Positions 34,268 to 43,622 of a stretch of DNA of 49,801 nt are shown in pieces. Positions within the stretch are counted from its first letter, which is position 1; each line of letters begins with the position of its first letter. Both the position numbers and the translations under genes were made by a program. The notes beneath the pieces were generated by a model. It saw only the letters and a program-made list of their open reading frames with translations, was not told the origin of the DNA and made no database searches. Source of the stretch: an uncultured Pelagibacteraceae bacterium (GTDB lineage: Bacteria; Pseudomonadota; Alphaproteobacteria; Pelagibacterales; Pelagibacteraceae); contig CABYVA010000005.1 of the NCBI GenBank assembly GCA_902522325.1, positions 1 through 49,801 of the forward strand, given 5' to 3'.

Positions 34268-35420
34268 CGCCCCAGATTAAATAATTAATTGAATGTATTA
34301 ATCTGGAAAAGATATTGACTTTTTTAATATTTTCAAATGCTAATAAATCATATTCATTTATTAACTCATCTTTATAAAAAACTTTTAACTTTCCAACAAC
34401 CTGATCTTTGTTAATTGGAGCTTCAATTGGTCCGTTATACTCTACTAACGCCTTTAAATATCTTTTTCTGGCTTTAGGTATAATTTTATATACGTCTTGC
34501 TTAACATATGCGTTAATTTTATTTTTTTTTCCTAACCAAACATCCATATCGGTTATTGGTTTATCTTTATCTGCAATTTGTATTAAATCAAAACGCGTTA
34601 ATCCCCACACATGTAATTTTCTTGACTCTCTCGATCTATCATTTTTTGTTTGAAAACCACTTGCTACAGCAATTAATCTTCTGTTATTTTTAAATATTGA
34701 TGATGCTAGTGAGTACTTTTCTACCGCTAAATATCCTGTTTTTATTCCATCAGCTCCAATGTTTTTGTATAACAAAGGATTACGATTTCCTTGTGTAATT
34801 GGATCTCCACCAGTTCTATCCCAGGTAAATTCTTTTTCTTTAAAATATTTATACTCTTCAGGATAATTTTTAATAAGATAATGTGACATAATTAAAATAT
34901 CTCTTACGGTTGAATAGTTGTCAGGATCATTTATGCCTGAAGAGTTAGAAAAATTAGTATTAGTCATACCAATTTCATTAGCTTTAGAAGTCATCATAAT
35001 CGCGAATTCTTCTTCTGAACCTGCTATACCTTCTGCGAGTGCAACACAAGCATCGTTGCCAGAAGCTACTATTATACCCCGTAATAAATCTTCTACACTA
35101 ACTTCATCACCAACCATTATAAACATCGAAGAGAAACCAGCTGCTGATAATCGCCAAGCATTTTCAGAAACAATAAATTTATCGTCAAGGCTCAAATCAC
35201 CTTTTGATATAAGTTCAAAAGCAATGATTGATGTCATAATTTTGGTCATAGATGCTGGATAAATTTCTCTATCAGCTTCCTTTTCAAAAAGAATTTCTCC
35301 AGATAGATAGTCTTGAAGAATTACGGTTGATGCTTTTATATCGAAATTAGCATTTGTTGGTGTAAAAAAAAGTAAACCAACAAAAATTTTAGCAAAATAA
35401 ATTTTAATTTTTTTTATCAT
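34260..35420 (-). CDS. D-alanyl-D-alanine carboxypeptidase (PBP5/6 family)
   Basis: A 386-residue penicillin-binding protein that trims the pentapeptide of peptidoglycan. A signal sequence occupies residues 1-25. The serine-enzyme motifs are Ser57-x-x-Lys60 (PASMTK), Ser120-Gly-Asn122 (ASGND) and Lys227-Thr-Gly (GIKTGY). The C-terminal beta domain (about 285-370) and a final amphipathic stretch, which would anchor it at the membrane, follow. Context (rlpA-like and mltB genes upstream) fits cell-wall remodelling. Four-base overlap to the gene upstream. Confidence 0.94.
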   Translation of the reverse strand: MIKKIKIYFAKIFVGLLFFTPTNANFDIKASTVILQDYLSGEILFEKEADREIYPASMTKIMTSIIAFELISKGDLSLDDKFIVSENAWRLSAAGFSSMFIMVGDEVSVEDLLRGIIVASGNDACVALAEGIAGSEEEFAIMMTSKANEIGMTNTNFSNSSGINDPDNYSTVRDILIMSHYLIKNYPEEYKYFKEKEFTWDRTGGDPITQGNRNPLLYKNIGADGIKTGYLAVEKYSLASSIFKNNRRLIAVASGFQTKNDRSRESRKLHVWGLTRFDLIQIADKDKPITDMDVWLGKKNKINAYVKQDVYKIIPKARKRYLKALVEYNGPIEAPINKDQVVGKLKVFYKDELINEYDLLAFENIKKVNIFSRLIHSINYLIWGDV

Positions 35421-36166
35421 TTTTTAATAATTTCAATGTTTTCGAATTGTAATATATTTATACTATTAAATCCTTTTTGTAGAGACTTTATGTCCATATA
35501 AGGGCCTAAAAAAACTCTATATTCTGTATCCGATAAGATTTGTATTTTAACGTTTTTTTCATCAGTTTCTTCAAGTATTCTGTTTACCATAGACTGCGCT
35601 GTATCTTTAAAATAAAAATCTGCAACTTTGATAATATATTTAAATTTAGTTTTTACAGGTAAAATCTCTTTTTCAGTATTGGAATTAAGATCATTAATGT
35701 TTACGCTATCTACTGGAGCTTTATTTGCGACTTCTTTTTCTTTGTCATGCATTTTAGCTTTTTTTGCAATAAAGGTTGAATTTTGTATAACTTCATATAC
35801 CTCAACATAAGGTTCATCTAAATCTAAACCAATCTCATTAGAAATTCTCTCAGTAACCACAATATTGTTAAAGATAGGATATTCAGATCTGGATCCAACT
35901 TTGGCTAATACAGTTTTATCATTTAAAATATTTTTAATCCTTACAATTGTCCCCTTTTTTAAATTTTTTTGAAAAACAATCATTTCTCTATTGTCCAATT
36001 TTTTTGAAATTTTTTTAAGTTCAAAAAGATCGTCAGTATAAACAATTGCAAAACCTTTGTTTACAAAGTTTTTGCTATTTATATTTATTTTATTAGTTTG
36101 ACTATCAATAGTTGAACAGGATGTTAAAATTAATAATAAAATAATGTAAAATTTTTTATAAAACAT
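35417..36166 (-). CDS. RlpA-like septal lipoprotein with SPOR domain
   Basis: A 249-residue lipoprotein (signal with lipobox LTSC, Cys17). Residues ~38-130 match the double-psi barrel of RlpA by position (KGTIVRIKNILNDKTVLAKVGSR, ISNEIGLDLDE), but the usual catalytic aspartate/histidine signature (VNDRGPF-type) is not visible, so lytic activity is doubtful. Residues ~175-249 form a SPOR domain (FKYIIKVADFYFKDTAQSMVNRI, YRVFLGPYMDIKSLQKGFNSI) that binds denuded glycan at the septum. The place before dac is the usual one for rlpA in alphaproteobacteria. Confidence 0.78.
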   Translation of the reverse strand: MFYKKFYIILLLILTSCSTIDSQTNKININSKNFVNKGFAIVYTDDLFELKKISKKLDNREMIVFQKNLKKGTIVRIKNILNDKTVLAKVGSRSEYPIFNNIVVTERISNEIGLDLDEPYVEVYEVIQNSTFIAKKAKMHDKEKEVANKAPVDSVNINDLNSNTEKEILPVKTKFKYIIKVADFYFKDTAQSMVNRILEETDEKNVKIQILSDTEYRVFLGPYMDIKSLQKGFNSINILQFENIEIIKK

Positions 36167-37163
36167 TTGAAAACTTATTTTTTAATGTACATGTAGCTAT
36201 AGCAAATCGTAATGATCTATTCCATTTTAGTATAAGCTCATAATTATCAAACACAATGTATGCTGGATTATGAATATCAGGATTTGAAACAATATCTTTA
36301 TCTGGTGTAATTATAGCTGCGATTACATTTTCTTTAATATTTAAATCATCGTAATTTGTTATATATTTTTTAAAAAAATTTGCCTTTTTTTTATTTTTAA
36401 TTTTTCTTGCAGAACTATTTAAATATTTTTTAGGTATACTTTTCTTAAGATTTATTTTGTAAAAACATGGTTGATTTTTTTTCCAACCGATTTTACTAAG
36501 ATAATTAGCAGCAGATGCAAATGAATCTTCTATAGTTTTTAGCTCTATTAACTCATTTGAGTCATGATCAATGGCATATCTTTGAATTGTTGATGGCATA
36601 AATTGGAAGTTTCCAAAAGCGCCTGCCCATGAACCATACAGTATTTTATAATCGATAATCCCTTCATCTACTAATTTTAAAACTGTTAATAATTCATTTG
36701 TAAAAAAAGCACTCCTTCGTTTATCAAAACTTAAAGTGGCTAAAGATGATACAATGTCCATTTTGCCTACATAAGTTCCGAAATTAGTTTCTATTCCCAT
36801 TAGAGCTAAGAGCAATTCCTTTTCGACAGAAAAATTTTTATCAATTTTATTTATGATTTTTTGGTTTGTTTTATAAAGCTTAATACCATTTTTAACTTTT
36901 TTATCCGATGTTCTCTTTGATACATATGTTATTGTATCCTCGTAAAACTCTGGCTGATAACGATCATACTTTATCACTTTAGGTAAAAATTTAGCGTTTT
37001 TCATAACATTAGAAAATGTTGACTCAGAAATTCCTTCATTTAAAGCTTTAACTTTAAAAGTTTTTTTCCACTCAAGAAACTTTTCCTGATTTTCCGCTAA
37101 TGCATTAGAAAAGATTGCTATTAAAAATAGTATTATAATACTAATTTGTTTCATAAAGATCAT
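36156..37163 (-). CDS. lytic murein transglycosylase B family
   Basis: A 335-residue MltB/SLT-type enzyme that cleaves the MurNAc-GlcNAc bond with 1,6-anhydro formation. It has a signal peptide (about 4-23), WKKTFKVKALNEGISESTFSNVM as the family start, the catalytic glutamate E125 in ALMGIETNFGTYVGK, and GSWAGAFGNFQFMPSTIQRYA. There is no lipobox, so it is the soluble periplasmic form. The first ATG at 37163 lies inside rarD; the ATG at 37154 gives a cleaner signal (MKQISIIILFLIAIFSNALA). It overlaps the rlpA-like gene by 11 bases. Confidence 0.92.
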   Translation of the reverse strand: MIFMKQISIIILFLIAIFSNALAENQEKFLEWKKTFKVKALNEGISESTFSNVMKNAKFLPKVIKYDRYQPEFYEDTITYVSKRTSDKKVKNGIKLYKTNQKIINKIDKNFSVEKELLLALMGIETNFGTYVGKMDIVSSLATLSFDKRRSAFFTNELLTVLKLVDEGIIDYKILYGSWAGAFGNFQFMPSTIQRYAIDHDSNELIELKTIEDSFASAANYLSKIGWKKNQPCFYKINLKKSIPKKYLNSSARKIKNKKKANFFKKYITNYDDLNIKENVIAAIITPDKDIVSNPDIHNPAYIVFDNYELILKWNRSLRFAIATCTLKNKFSNVL

Positions 37164-38022
37164 TTAGATATATGATTACAGCAATCCAAATAATAATAAA
37201 ACTCAGAAATTTAACTAATGAAAACTCCTCATTGTAGTAGAAATAACCTAAAATAAACTGCAATGTAGGTGTTATGTAAAAAATCATTCCTGTTGGACCT
37301 AGGCCTATAAGTTCAACACCTCTTACATACAGAAATAAAGGAATCACAGTCATCGGCCCAGCCAGAAGTAAAAAAAAACTTAATCCAGGACTTGATAGGC
37401 TAAAATCATTAAAACCATTTATTGTTATGAAGTAAAAAAAAATTAAGGCCAAAGGTAAAATATACAAACTTTCAATTAACAAACCAATGTCAGTATCAAT
37501 ATTTATTTTTTTTCTTATCAAATTATAAAAAGACCAGCTTAAAGCTACAATGATGCCTACCCAAGGTAAACTTTTAAAATTAAAAAAAATTAAAATTAAA
37601 ATAGATATAAAAACTAATATAATAGAAAAAACTCTTTTTTTATTTAGATTTTCTTTAAAAAAAATATATCCTAATAAAACACTAATTATAGGCATAATAA
37701 AATAACCAAAACTTGCATCTATAATTCTTTCGGTTGATACTGCATAAATCCAAACAGACCAGTTAATAAAAATTAACAAACCCGATCCGAATAAACCAAT
37801 TAAATTTTTTTTGTTAGATGAGGTTTTGATAAAAACTTTCCACTTTGAAAAAAAACTAGTTGTTAAAATTAACATTACAGCTGTCCACAAGCATCTATGA
37901 ACAACTAATTCAATATGACCAATAAAAGATACAGATTGAAAATACAAAACGCCAATAAAACCCCACCAAAAAGAACCTAATGATGTATATAGAATACCTT
38001 TGTTAAAATTAGAAATATTCAT
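37141..38022 (-). CDS. rarD: RarD-type EamA transporter
   Basis: A 293-residue ten-helix protein. NKGILYTSLGSFWWGFIGVLYFQSVSFIGHIELVVHRCLWTAVML, the loop INWSVWIYAVSTERIIDASFGYFIMPIISVLLGYIFFKENLNKKR, and AGPMTVIPLFLYVRGVELIGLGPTGMIFYITPTLQFIL are characteristic of RarD (EamA superfamily). The substrate is not established. It precedes mltB with an overlap and follows the AlkP-like gene by 15 bases, linking the envelope operon to the surface-modification unit. Confidence 0.9.
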   Translation of the reverse strand: MNISNFNKGILYTSLGSFWWGFIGVLYFQSVSFIGHIELVVHRCLWTAVMLILTTSFFSKWKVFIKTSSNKKNLIGLFGSGLLIFINWSVWIYAVSTERIIDASFGYFIMPIISVLLGYIFFKENLNKKRVFSIILVFISILILIFFNFKSLPWVGIIVALSWSFYNLIRKKINIDTDIGLLIESLYILPLALIFFYFITINGFNDFSLSSPGLSFFLLLAGPMTVIPLFLYVRGVELIGLGPTGMIFYITPTLQFILGYFYYNEEFSLVKFLSFIIIWIAVIIYLNDLYETN

Positions 38023-38037
38023 ATAGTAAAAAATTAT

Positions 38038-39510
38038 TTAATTGTCATTATTTAGAAGGTTATACAATATTTGATTTAAAGAAATTTTTTCTTTTATTAT
38101 AATCGATTTATCTGATTTACTTTTTTTGTGAACAAATAAAACATTGTTAATACTATTATCGATAATCCTTGAATCATGATCTGAAAAAAATATTATTTCT
38201 AAATTATTATAAATTTTTTCATTCTTTAATTTTTTAATAAATTTTTCTAAATATATCACTAAACAATATTTTTCTAAATTATGTCGTAATCTTTTTTCAT
38301 TAGTTGAAATTTTATTATAATCAATTGATTTTACCCCATCATAATTGCAAGCATCATCAAAACCATAAGGTATATGAGGAACAAGAATATGTGCAAAAAC
38401 TAAATTTGATTTTTCATATTTTACACTCTCAAAAATTTGATCCAATATAAATTGGATTGCAGCTTTTTCTCCTTCCGGATCAAGTATACTATCGCTAAAT
38501 CTAAATTCTCGACTTAATCTCCAAATATAATTACTAAAAATAGAACCATTATTTTTATAAATAGATACATATCTAGTAACTATTGTATTTTTAAATCCTT
38601 TTAAAAATTTTAAATCGTGATTAAAGGGATTAAATTGAAAACATCTTATAACCTTTATATGGTTGCAAAAGTTTAAAAACATTGATTGATGAACAATTAT
38701 GTTTTTATGTTCATTCATATCAAATAGTTTATTATTCGTTAATTCATTAACAATAAAATAATTATTTGATTTTTTAATAAATTGTTTATTTTTTTTTGTA
38801 TTTATGTTCTCATAATCCTTTATATCTATTATAAAATTTAAAGACGAAGACATGACTTTGTCAGTTGAAAAAAATAAAGAATAAGCATTGGTATATATAT
38901 TAAAATTATTTCGAATATAAAAATCTAAGATTAAATCATTAATATTATTTGAATTTTTGACTTTATTATCTTCACTATTAAATCCTGACATTTCATCAAA
39001 AACAATAATTAACTTTTTATTGCTATTTGATAAATCTATATTTTCAATTTCTTTATTAACTTTAATAGCTGGAAATTTAGAAAAATTTTTTGTTACATCT
39101 AAACAATTAAATATAAATATAACGAATACAAATGAGAAAATAATTTTTAGTCCATTTTTTTTTAATAATAAAAAAAATATCGTTAATAAAAAAATTGAAA
39201 ATAGTGAAAAATTAAGAGAATTTAAGTAAGGTGTGCCTGTATTAAATAGTTTAGTTATAATACCAGAAAATATCCATAGCCCCAAATTTTGATCTATTGA
39301 ATAAAAACTTATAAATGCAAACCAAATATAAACTAAATAATCTTTTTTTTGTTTAATTAAAAAAGTTATTAATCCAAAATGTATTAGATAAGGAATTAAT
39401 AGAAATATTGAAAATAATATTGAAATATCAATAACATCTAGATTGCCACGAAATATCCAAATAGGAAATAAGGACAAAAAACCATAAATATTATAAAACC
39501 TTGTATTCAT
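38038..39510 (-). CDS. membrane-anchored alkaline-phosphatase/sulfatase-superfamily protein
   Basis: A 490-residue protein with four to five N-terminal membrane helices (about 1-140) and an extracytoplasmic domain. LIIVFDEMSGFNSE (Asp172) gives the first metal-ligand strand of the AlkP fold; NLVFAHILVPHIPYGFD and LEIIFFSDHDSR give the later histidine and Asp-His motifs. This layout resembles phosphoethanolamine/phosphoglycerol transferases of the cell surface, but it is shorter and no clear nucleophile Thr/Ser motif stands out. The likely job is adding or removing a phosphate or sulfate ester on an envelope glycan. It overlaps the methyltransferase gene by 20 bases. Confidence 0.72.
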   Translation of the reverse strand: MNTRFYNIYGFLSLFPIWIFRGNLDVIDISILFSIFLLIPYLIHFGLITFLIKQKKDYLVYIWFAFISFYSIDQNLGLWIFSGIITKLFNTGTPYLNSLNFSLFSIFLLTIFFLLLKKNGLKIIFSFVFVIFIFNCLDVTKNFSKFPAIKVNKEIENIDLSNSNKKLIIVFDEMSGFNSEDNKVKNSNNINDLILDFYIRNNFNIYTNAYSLFFSTDKVMSSSLNFIIDIKDYENINTKKNKQFIKKSNNYFIVNELTNNKLFDMNEHKNIIVHQSMFLNFCNHIKVIRCFQFNPFNHDLKFLKGFKNTIVTRYVSIYKNNGSIFSNYIWRLSREFRFSDSILDPEGEKAAIQFILDQIFESVKYEKSNLVFAHILVPHIPYGFDDACNYDGVKSIDYNKISTNEKRLRHNLEKYCLVIYLEKFIKKLKNEKIYNNLEIIFFSDHDSRIIDNSINNVLFVHKKSKSDKSIIIKEKISLNQILYNLLNNDN

Positions 39511-40894
39511 AAATAACTCTATTTGAATTATGTAGTTTATGTTTTTTTAGAATTTCGACATGTTGAATTAGATATTTTTCAAAATTTTCTTCATTATAAT
39601 CCTTATAAATATCTTCCTTTGTTGAAAGCATATCCTTTACAGTTTGATCATCTTTTGGAACAAATTCTAATAATCCAATCTGACTAAGACTAACTAACCA
39701 ATTAACAAAATCTTTAATTGGAATATTTTTGCCAATTATTAAATGATGTTCTAATGCTAAAGCTATTAAAGCATTGCATTTAAATCTTTCAACAAAACCT
39801 TTTCTTTCATTTTGTTTCCATCCTCGATTAGGACTCGGATCTGACAGATTCATTAACAAAGGTAAAAAATTTAAATTATCATTTTTAGTCAAGTTATAAG
39901 CTTCGGTTATTACATTATAATCAAAATCAACTCCTACTGCATCTTTAGCGCCATTCTTTAGAGCTATTTTGCTAAATGATCCATTATTACATCCTAGATC
40001 TAATATTTTAATTGGCTTAAATTTTTTAGCAAAATTTGCAATTATTGTTTCCTTCTCATGTAAACTTTTTTCATTATAAGTGTTAGTTTTACTATAAGAA
40101 CCCCAAATTGATTTTTGTTTTTTAAACGTAAGTTTTTTTATCCAAGATTTTAACTGGTTTAATAAAAAAAAATATGATTTTTTTTTAAATTTTTTTAATT
40201 TTTTTTTTTTATCTCTGGTATAATGTGGATTTTCTATATCTTTTTTTAAAAGACTTGATTGTAAAACAACATGTATAAATGTATTAAAAGAAAATTTATT
40301 TTGCAAACTTAGGAGATTGTTTAATTTTATAGTTTCTAAACCTTCAATGGATCCTCTGAAAAAATCATTATGATGAATAGATTTTAAATGACTTAAAAGT
40401 AATGGATTTAAAAAATTTTCACAGAATTGTTTATATCCAATCCAATATTCTCCCTCTTCATAATGTTTAAGAGATAAAATATCAATAAATATTGGTTTAC
40501 CTTTATGAAATTGAACATTAAAGGCTGATGAATCTCTTAGTACGCAATTTTTATTCAATAAAAATATTTGAAAATCTAAATGATGTAATGCAGCATCTTT
40601 TAATTGATCAAAAGTCCATTCATATGGATAACTTATGAAAGGTAATATTTCAGATTGTAAAATTATGTTGCATGTTTTTAATTGTTCAGGAAAGTTATTT
40701 TTTTCAACTTCTTGAAAATCGATTAAAAAATTATTTTTTATTGAATCTCTATAAATGTTCTGTTTTTTTAAAGTTAGATAATTACTTTCGGCAGGTGCAT
40801 TTATTGTTCTAAGGACCTTATTTTTAAAAAAATAAACAGATCCGTGATTATCTCTATAAGAAGACTCTTCTTTATGAAATTCATTGTTTATCAT
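39491..40894 (-). CDS. NoeA-like SAM-dependent methyltransferase with kinase-like N-terminal region
   Basis: A 467-residue protein. The C-terminal third is a class I methyltransferase (KILDLGCNNGSFSKIALKNGA around 297-317, VGVDFD). The N-terminal part has LRDSSAFNVQFHKGKPIFIDILSLKHYEEGEYW, whose D-x4-N...D spacing recalls the catalytic loop and metal-binding Asp of aminoglycoside-kinase folds, and YKQFCENFLNPLLL follows. This architecture resembles proteins annotated as NoeA-like methyltransferases (nodulation glycan modification). The substrate is unknown. It overlaps both neighbours, so it works in the three-gene unit. Confidence 0.75.
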   Translation of the reverse strand: MINNEFHKEESSYRDNHGSVYFFKNKVLRTINAPAESNYLTLKKQNIYRDSIKNNFLIDFQEVEKNNFPEQLKTCNIILQSEILPFISYPYEWTFDQLKDAALHHLDFQIFLLNKNCVLRDSSAFNVQFHKGKPIFIDILSLKHYEEGEYWIGYKQFCENFLNPLLLSHLKSIHHNDFFRGSIEGLETIKLNNLLSLQNKFSFNTFIHVVLQSSLLKKDIENPHYTRDKKKKLKKFKKKSYFFLLNQLKSWIKKLTFKKQKSIWGSYSKTNTYNEKSLHEKETIIANFAKKFKPIKILDLGCNNGSFSKIALKNGAKDAVGVDFDYNVITEAYNLTKNDNLNFLPLLMNLSDPSPNRGWKQNERKGFVERFKCNALIALALEHHLIIGKNIPIKDFVNWLVSLSQIGLLEFVPKDDQTVKDMLSTKEDIYKDYNEENFEKYLIQHVEILKKHKLHNSNRVIYEYKVL

Positions 40895-41087
40895 CAGTTA
40901 AATTTTTTTTATTTTTAGTAAAAAACTTTTTTATTTTTGACCAATAAATAGAGGCAGTTGTACCTACAGCCGCGATAGCTCCAAGTATAGCTTGAATAAT
41001 AATGCTACCAGAACCTGGGTCAATATATGCATATGCATTATTTGAAATGAGTAAAATAAAAATATTTATGATAAAAATTTTTTTCAT
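40881..41087 (-). CDS. YIDPGSGS micro-protein (signal peptide plus one membrane helix)
   Basis: A 68-residue protein: signal sequence to NAYA at residue 20, then YIDPGSGSIIIQAILGAIAAVGTTASIYW, which is a conserved-looking YIDPGxGS motif leading into a glycine/alanine-rich membrane helix, and a lysine-rich cytoplasmic tail (KIKKFFTKNKKNL). I recall similar small proteins beside AlkP-like and NoeA-like genes in other bacteria, but know no assigned function. The overlap with the methyltransferase gene (14 bases) shows translational coupling. It is the first gene of the minus-strand run. Confidence 0.7.
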   Translation of the reverse strand: MKKIFIINIFILLISNNAYAYIDPGSGSIIIQAILGAIAAVGTTASIYWSKIKKFFTKNKKNLTDDKQ

Positions 41088-41189
41088 TAAATTATTATGA
41101 ATAATTACTCTTATTGAATCAGGAAATCAAATTTTAATGACCTTTTTTTTGTTGAATTTAATTATTATACTAATAAAAACGTTGCTTAT

Positions 41190-41279
41190 GGAGAGATGGC
41201 TGAGCGGTTGAAAGCACTAGTCTTGAAAACTAGCAAAGGGGCAACTCTTTCCTGGGTTCGAATCCCAGTCTCTCCGCCA
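41190..41279 (+). tRNA. tRNA-Ser (UGA)
   Basis: Plus-strand class II tRNA: acceptor GGAGAGA/TCTCTCC, D arm TGGCTGAGCGGTTGAAAGCA, anticodon stem CTAGT around loop CTTGAAA (anticodon TGA), a long variable arm with AAAGGGGCAACTCTTT, T arm CTGGG-TTCGAAT-CCCAG, and encoded CCA. Length 90. It is followed within four bases by the convergent sdhE gene. Confidence 0.97.
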
Positions 41280-41282
41280 TAA

Positions 41283-41546
41283 TTACTTTTCAAATTTATA
41301 TTCTTTAAACAATTTACTAATTTGGTTATTTGGAATTTTAATTGATGTTTCTATATCACATTTAAATTTATAAAGATTATCGTCATCTATATTCAATAGT
41401 TTGTATAAATCTAATAAATCTTCATTATTCAAACTATTGATAACTTTTTCAACAAAAGATCTTAACAAAGCATCCATTTCTTTAGTTCCTCTATAAGATG
41501 ATCTGTATATAATTTTTTTTTTTAACTCTTCTATACTATTAGTCAT
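41283..41546 (-). CDS. sdhE: succinate dehydrogenase assembly factor SdhE (flavinator)
   Basis: An 87-residue helical protein with the family motif YRSSYRGTKEMDALLRSF (Arg19-Gly20-x2-Glu23), needed for covalent FAD attachment to SdhA. ELIxxxD-like NNEDLLDLYKLLNIDDDNLYKF follows. It is divergent from recG with 24 bases between starts; the sdhE-recG pair is common in alphaproteobacteria. Confidence 0.9.
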   Translation of the reverse strand: MTNSIEELKKKIIYRSSYRGTKEMDALLRSFVEKVINSLNNEDLLDLYKLLNIDDDNLYKFKCDIETSIKIPNNQISKLFKEYKFEK

Positions 41547-41570
41547 AAAATTTAATATATTATATAAAAA

Positions 41571-43622
41571 ATGAAAAATAATAATAATTACGAATATTTG
41601 CTAAATAAACTGACAAAAATAAAAGGTGTTGGAAAAAAAACTACTGAAATATTAAAAAAAAAGGGTATCACAAATATATTTGATTTATTATGGCGACTTC
41701 CAAAGTCGTATATTGATAGATCTACCAAATCTAAAATTAATGAGTTACAAATTGGACAGTTGTCTACTATTACTATAAAACCAATAAAATACTCGTTTCC
41801 TAGGATTAGAAACTTACCGAACAAAGTCACCTGTGAGGATGAAACGGGTTTAATAGATTGTATTTTCTTTAATAGTTACGAGGGATATATAAAAAAAATA
41901 TTACCACTAAACGCTAATATAACGATTAGTGGAAAAATTGGTTATTATAAAAATAAATATCAAATTACCAATCCTACATATGTATCTAAGGATGAAGGCT
42001 TAATAGAAAAAATACATAACAAATATAGATTAACTGATGGAATAAACCAAAAATATTATAATAAAATAATAGAGCAAATTTTAAATAATTTACCATCTAT
42101 ACCTGAGTGGCACTCAGATAAAATACAAAAAAAGTTTAATAATCAAAAATGGAAAGAGTCAATTATAAAATTACATGATCCCAAAAATATAGATAACTTT
42201 CAGAGTGATTACTATCGAAGACTAGCATTTGACGAAATTCTAGCATCAATGCTAATTTCCTCAGAAATAAGAAAAAAAATTAAAAAAATAAAAAAAAAAA
42301 ATAAGATTTTTAAAACCGATGAATCCAAAATTATTTTAAGCAACCTAGACTTTGAATTGACTAATGATCAAAAAAAGGCATTAAATGAAATTAATATCGA
42401 TTTGAAATCTAAAAATAAAATGTTCAGACTTTTGCAAGGAGATGTTGGTAGCGGAAAAACTATTGTTTCTCTTATTTCGGCTTTAAATGTAGTTAAATCA
42501 CATTATCAAGTAGCTTTAATGGCGCCTACTGAAATATTGGCTAAACAACATTATGATCTTGCTAAAAAGTTATTTCCTAAAAATATTGAAATAAGCATGC
42601 TGTCAGGAAAAACTGAAACAAAGCAAAAAAATATAATTTACGAAAAAATTAAAAATGGTGAAATCAAAATGATTTTTGGTACACATACACTTTTTCAAAA
42701 AAAAATAAATTTTAAAAATCTTGGTTATATAATTATTGATGAACAGCATAAATTTGGTGTCAAACAAAGAAAGAACCTTTCAGACAAAGGTGGTAGCAAT
42801 TGTGATGTACTTTTAATGTCGGCAACACCTATTCCTAGAACACTTATAATGTCAATTTATGGAGATATGGATATATCAATAATTAGAGAGAAACCTAAAA
42901 ATCGAAAAAATGTAATTACCTATAGTAAACTAGACAGTAAAATAGGCGATGTCATTAAATTTGTGAAGAAGGAAATAGACGAAGGTAATCAAATATTTTG
43001 GGTATGTCCATTAATTGAAGATTCAAAAAAAATTGACCATGAATCTGCAATAAAAAAATATAATTATCTTAAAAATATATTTCCTAACTCTGTTGATATT
43101 TTACACGGTAATATTGACAAAAATAAAAAAGAAGAAATTTTAAATAATTTTTTAAATAAAAAATTTAGTATTCTAGTATCAACCACTATAATTGAAGTTG
43201 GCATAGATTTTCCAAATGCCAATGTTATTATCATAGAAAATGCGAATAAGTTTGGTCTATCTCAGCTACACCAACTAAGAGGCCGAGTTGGCAGAGGTTA
43301 TAAACAAGCGAGCTGCATTTTAATGTTTAAATCAAGTTTAAGTGAAAATGCTAAAAAAAGAATTAATATTCTTAAAAATTCAAATGATGGATTTATAATT
43401 TCTGAAGAAGATATGAAATTGAGAGGTTTTGGTGACCTCTTAGGTTTTAAACAAAGTGGTTTAAAAAACTATAGATTAGCCGATCCTATTCATAATGCCG
43501 ATTTATTTAAACTGGGTGAAAATGAAATTTTAAGAATAGAAAAAGAAGAACCTAATATCAAAAGATACAAACCATTACTAAAATTGTATGATCAAGCTGA
43601 TATAATTAATGATATTATTTAG
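41571..43622 (+). CDS. recG: ATP-dependent DNA helicase RecG
   Basis: A 683-residue branch-migration helicase that rescues stalled forks and processes Holliday junctions. The N-terminal wedge/OB-fold region contains LTKIKGVGKKTTEIL and VTCEDETGLIDCIFFN; the helicase core has Walker A GDVGSGKTIVSL near 290, DEQHKFGVKQR near 390, LLMSATPIPRT, STTIIEVGIDFPNANVIII and QLRGRVGRG. The C-terminal EEDMKLRGFGDLLGFKQSG is the RecG hallmark. Its last eight bases overlap the convergent DUF502 gene. Confidence 0.96.
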   Translation: MKNNNNYEYLLNKLTKIKGVGKKTTEILKKKGITNIFDLLWRLPKSYIDRSTKSKINELQIGQLSTITIKPIKYSFPRIRNLPNKVTCEDETGLIDCIFFNSYEGYIKKILPLNANITISGKIGYYKNKYQITNPTYVSKDEGLIEKIHNKYRLTDGINQKYYNKIIEQILNNLPSIPEWHSDKIQKKFNNQKWKESIIKLHDPKNIDNFQSDYYRRLAFDEILASMLISSEIRKKIKKIKKKNKIFKTDESKIILSNLDFELTNDQKKALNEINIDLKSKNKMFRLLQGDVGSGKTIVSLISALNVVKSHYQVALMAPTEILAKQHYDLAKKLFPKNIEISMLSGKTETKQKNIIYEKIKNGEIKMIFGTHTLFQKKINFKNLGYIIIDEQHKFGVKQRKNLSDKGGSNCDVLLMSATPIPRTLIMSIYGDMDISIIREKPKNRKNVITYSKLDSKIGDVIKFVKKEIDEGNQIFWVCPLIEDSKKIDHESAIKKYNYLKNIFPNSVDILHGNIDKNKKEEILNNFLNKKFSILVSTTIIEVGIDFPNANVIIIENANKFGLSQLHQLRGRVGRGYKQASCILMFKSSLSENAKKRINILKNSNDGFIISEEDMKLRGFGDLLGFKQSGLKNYRLADPIHNADLFKLGENEILRIEKEEPNIKRYKPLLKLYDQADIINDII

